From the NCBI RefSeq assembly GCF_000710915.1, contig NZ_BAUA01000034.1:1-53838 (forward strand): a DNA stretch of 53,838 bases, written 5' to 3'. Position numbers and translations under genes: made by a program. Position 1 is the stretch's first letter. Every line of letters starts with the position of its first letter. The notes under the pieces were generated by a model. That model saw nothing but the letters and a program-made list of their open reading frames with translations. It had not been told where the DNA came from and ran no database searches. Origin of the DNA: Nocardia brasiliensis IFM 10847 (GTDB taxonomy: Bacteria > Actinomycetota > Actinomycetes > Mycobacteriales > Mycobacteriaceae). Positions 52,769-53,838 of the stretch are shown piece after piece.

Positions 52769-53838
52769 CCGATACTGCTTCCGCCCCGGCCGCTGGCGTT
52801 GCCCCGAATCGCCAGACGGCCGCTGAACGTCGGGCGATGCCGGACGTGCGTGATATCGCTGAGGCTGCCGCCGAACAGCACGACGTGTGCGCCCGAGTGG
52901 TGCCGATGCGCGCCTACGACACCCGCACTGGGCGGGTCTCCTACGTCGGTGCCCCGTGCAAGGCCACCGTGGCTTCGACGTGCCCGGCGTGTGCCAAGGC
53001 CAACAAGTACGTGCGGATGACCCAGTTGCGAGAGGGCTGGTGTGCCGAGCACGAACCTGTGCGTCCGGAGCCGGTGGTCACCGAAGCTCAGGCGCAAGTG
53101 CTAGCCGCGCGTGCTGATCAGTTCGGCCGGTATCAGGATGCTCGCCGCGACGGTGATCACGAGTTGGCTGAGGCGATCAAGGCGTTGGTGGCTGATCTGG
53201 ATACCGAGCTTCGTGAACTCGGTGTGCGTGGCCGCCTGCCCGCCCTGGAGGACAAGCCACGTCGCAAGGCCAAGTCCACCCGGCGCCGCGACGACGTACC
53301 GGATTTGCCCCGTAAGAAGGTTGCCCGCACCACGATCGGGACTGCCTACGTGGAGGGCAAGTATCGGCCTTCGACCTTTCACACCTTGACCATGCCTGGC
53401 TACGGCCGGATCAACCGTGTGCGTGATGCCGAGACCGGCGAGATGGTCTCCGACGGTTCTCCGGTCGATCCGAATTCCTATGACTACGTGGGTGCGGCCC
53501 GCGACATCATGCACTTCAAGGCGTTGTTCGACCGCTGGATTCAGAACCTTCGCCGTGCTGTCGGTTGGAACGTGCAGTACTTCGCCACGGTCGAACCTCA
53601 GAAGCGCGGTGCCCCGCACCTGCATCTGGCTATCCGTGGCTCGATCCCGACCAAACTGCTCTACCAGGTCACCGCGGCGACCTACCGCAACATCTGGTGG
53701 CCGCACTTCGACCGCGAGGTCTATACCGGCGACGACATGCCGGTCTGGGACCCCATGGCTGCCACGTTCGTGGACCCGAAGACCAGGCGGGCACTGACCT
53801 ACTGGGATGACGCGTTGGCGGTCATGGATCAGGTGGAC
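52762..53838 (+). CDS. RepSA-like AICE replication initiator (3' end outside window)
   Basis: 359 codons are present and the frame is open at the window edge. ATG 52762 (or GTG 52765) overlaps the previous stop. The N-terminal part has a Cys4-type cluster (APCKATVASTCPACAKANK, WCAEH). The catalytic motif is VEPQKRGAPHLHLAIRG with His286 and His288, the HUH pair that holds the metal in rolling-circle initiators; nicking tyrosines would lie further on. The pattern is that of pSAM2 RepSA, which starts rolling-circle replication of the excised element. xis and int would follow. Confidence 0.85.
   Translation, partial: MVTDTASAPAAGVAPNRQTAAERRAMPDVRDIAEAAAEQHDVCARVVPMRAYDTRTGRVSYVGAPCKATVASTCPACAKANKYVRMTQLREGWCAEHEPVRPEPVVTEAQAQVLAARADQFGRYQDARRDGDHELAEAIKALVADLDTELRELGVRGRLPALEDKPRRKAKSTRRRDDVPDLPRKKVARTTIGTAYVEGKYRPSTFHTLTMPGYGRINRVRDAETGEMVSDGSPVDPNSYDYVGAARDIMHFKALFDRWIQNLRRAVGWNVQYFATVEPQKRGAPHLHLAIRGSIPTKLLYQVTAATYRNIWWPHFDREVYTGDDMPVWDPMAATFVDPKTRRALTYWDDALAVMDQVD

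Larger units (their letters stand above)
45899..53838 (+). mobile_element. Integrated AICE (actinomycete integrative and conjugative element), left part
   Basis: The element begins at a 3' half-tRNA and continues past the window. It carries the AICE core seen in pSAM2-type elements: Pra-like activator, SpdB-like membrane protein, FtsK/TraSA-like translocase for double-stranded DNA transfer and a RepSA-like initiator, all in one compact forward operon with overlapping genes. A regulatory two-gene unit runs the other way. Codon use in the reversed unit has more A/T third positions than the flanking chromosome. Integrase, excisionase and the complete tRNA-Arg are expected beyond 53838. Confidence 0.85.

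Overview
This window comes from a high-GC actinomycete of the mycolic-acid group, most probably Nocardia, though a close relative such as Rhodococcus cannot be excluded. The grounds are a strong G/C bias at third codon positions, a four-gene Ras-like GTPase/histidine-kinase conservon, a fused ECF transporter, and a gene order recalling Mycobacterium tuberculosis Rv0902c-Rv0909: PrrB, PrrA, AccD3, EchA6, a metallo-beta-lactamase-fold protein and an MT0933-type small protein. Function calls were made by reading the translated sequence; no search was run.

Region 1 (1-9.1 kb): PrrB/PrrA two-component system, a hemophore-like secreted protein, propionyl-CoA synthetase, then the conservon (sensor kinase, roadblock protein, DUF742 protein, GTPase). 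The kinase has a tail with about 25 LPQR motifs and a single-base frameshift at about 6704. Region 2 (9.1-20.4 kb): AccD3-like carboxyltransferase, aldo/keto reductase, flavoprotein, EchA6 without catalytic glutamates, metallo-beta-lactamase-fold hydrolase, the DNA repair ligase LigD flanked by two MT0933-like small proteins, a secreted lipase and a secreted hypothetical protein. Region 3 (20.5-33 kb): membrane protein, ECF-type transporter (T component plus a membrane-ATPase-ATPase fusion), Baeyer-Villiger-type monooxygenase with a divergent AraC regulator, a catalase-like protein with a cyclic-nucleotide-type phosphodiesterase, MarR regulator, TIGR03086 protein, pseudouridine synthase, class III nucleotide cyclase and a second lipase. 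Region 4 (33-45.9 kb): large SARP/AAA regulator, a dehalogenase-like hydrolase with an Asp nucleophile, a PadR-controlled membrane protein, an ECF42-type sigma factor with its DGPF partner, TetR with an acyl-CoA dehydrogenase, and then a degraded stretch holding a truncated FadB remnant and small secreted proteins.

Region 5 (45.9 kb to the end): the left part of an integrated actinomycete integrative and conjugative element (AICE). Its edge is a 47-base 3' half of tRNA-Arg(CCT) without its 5' half, the signature of site-specific integration into a tRNA gene. Inside lie a reversed two-gene unit (PP2C-like phosphatase and a helix-turn-helix protein with an unassigned C-terminal domain), a divergent promoter with three copies of a CTTTAGGGG operator-like motif, and a tightly overlapping forward operon: Pra-like activator, a frameshifted small gene, SpdB-like membrane protein, small proteins, an FtsK/TraSA-type DNA translocase, more small proteins and a RepSA-like replication initiator that runs off the end. 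Excisionase, integrase and the restored tRNA gene are expected just beyond the window.

The best candidates for new biology are the reversed phosphatase/HTH unit with its operator array, and the LPQR-expanded conservon kinase. Two coding frames (at 6704 and about 48938) are broken by single missing bases in short C or G runs and may be sequencing errors.
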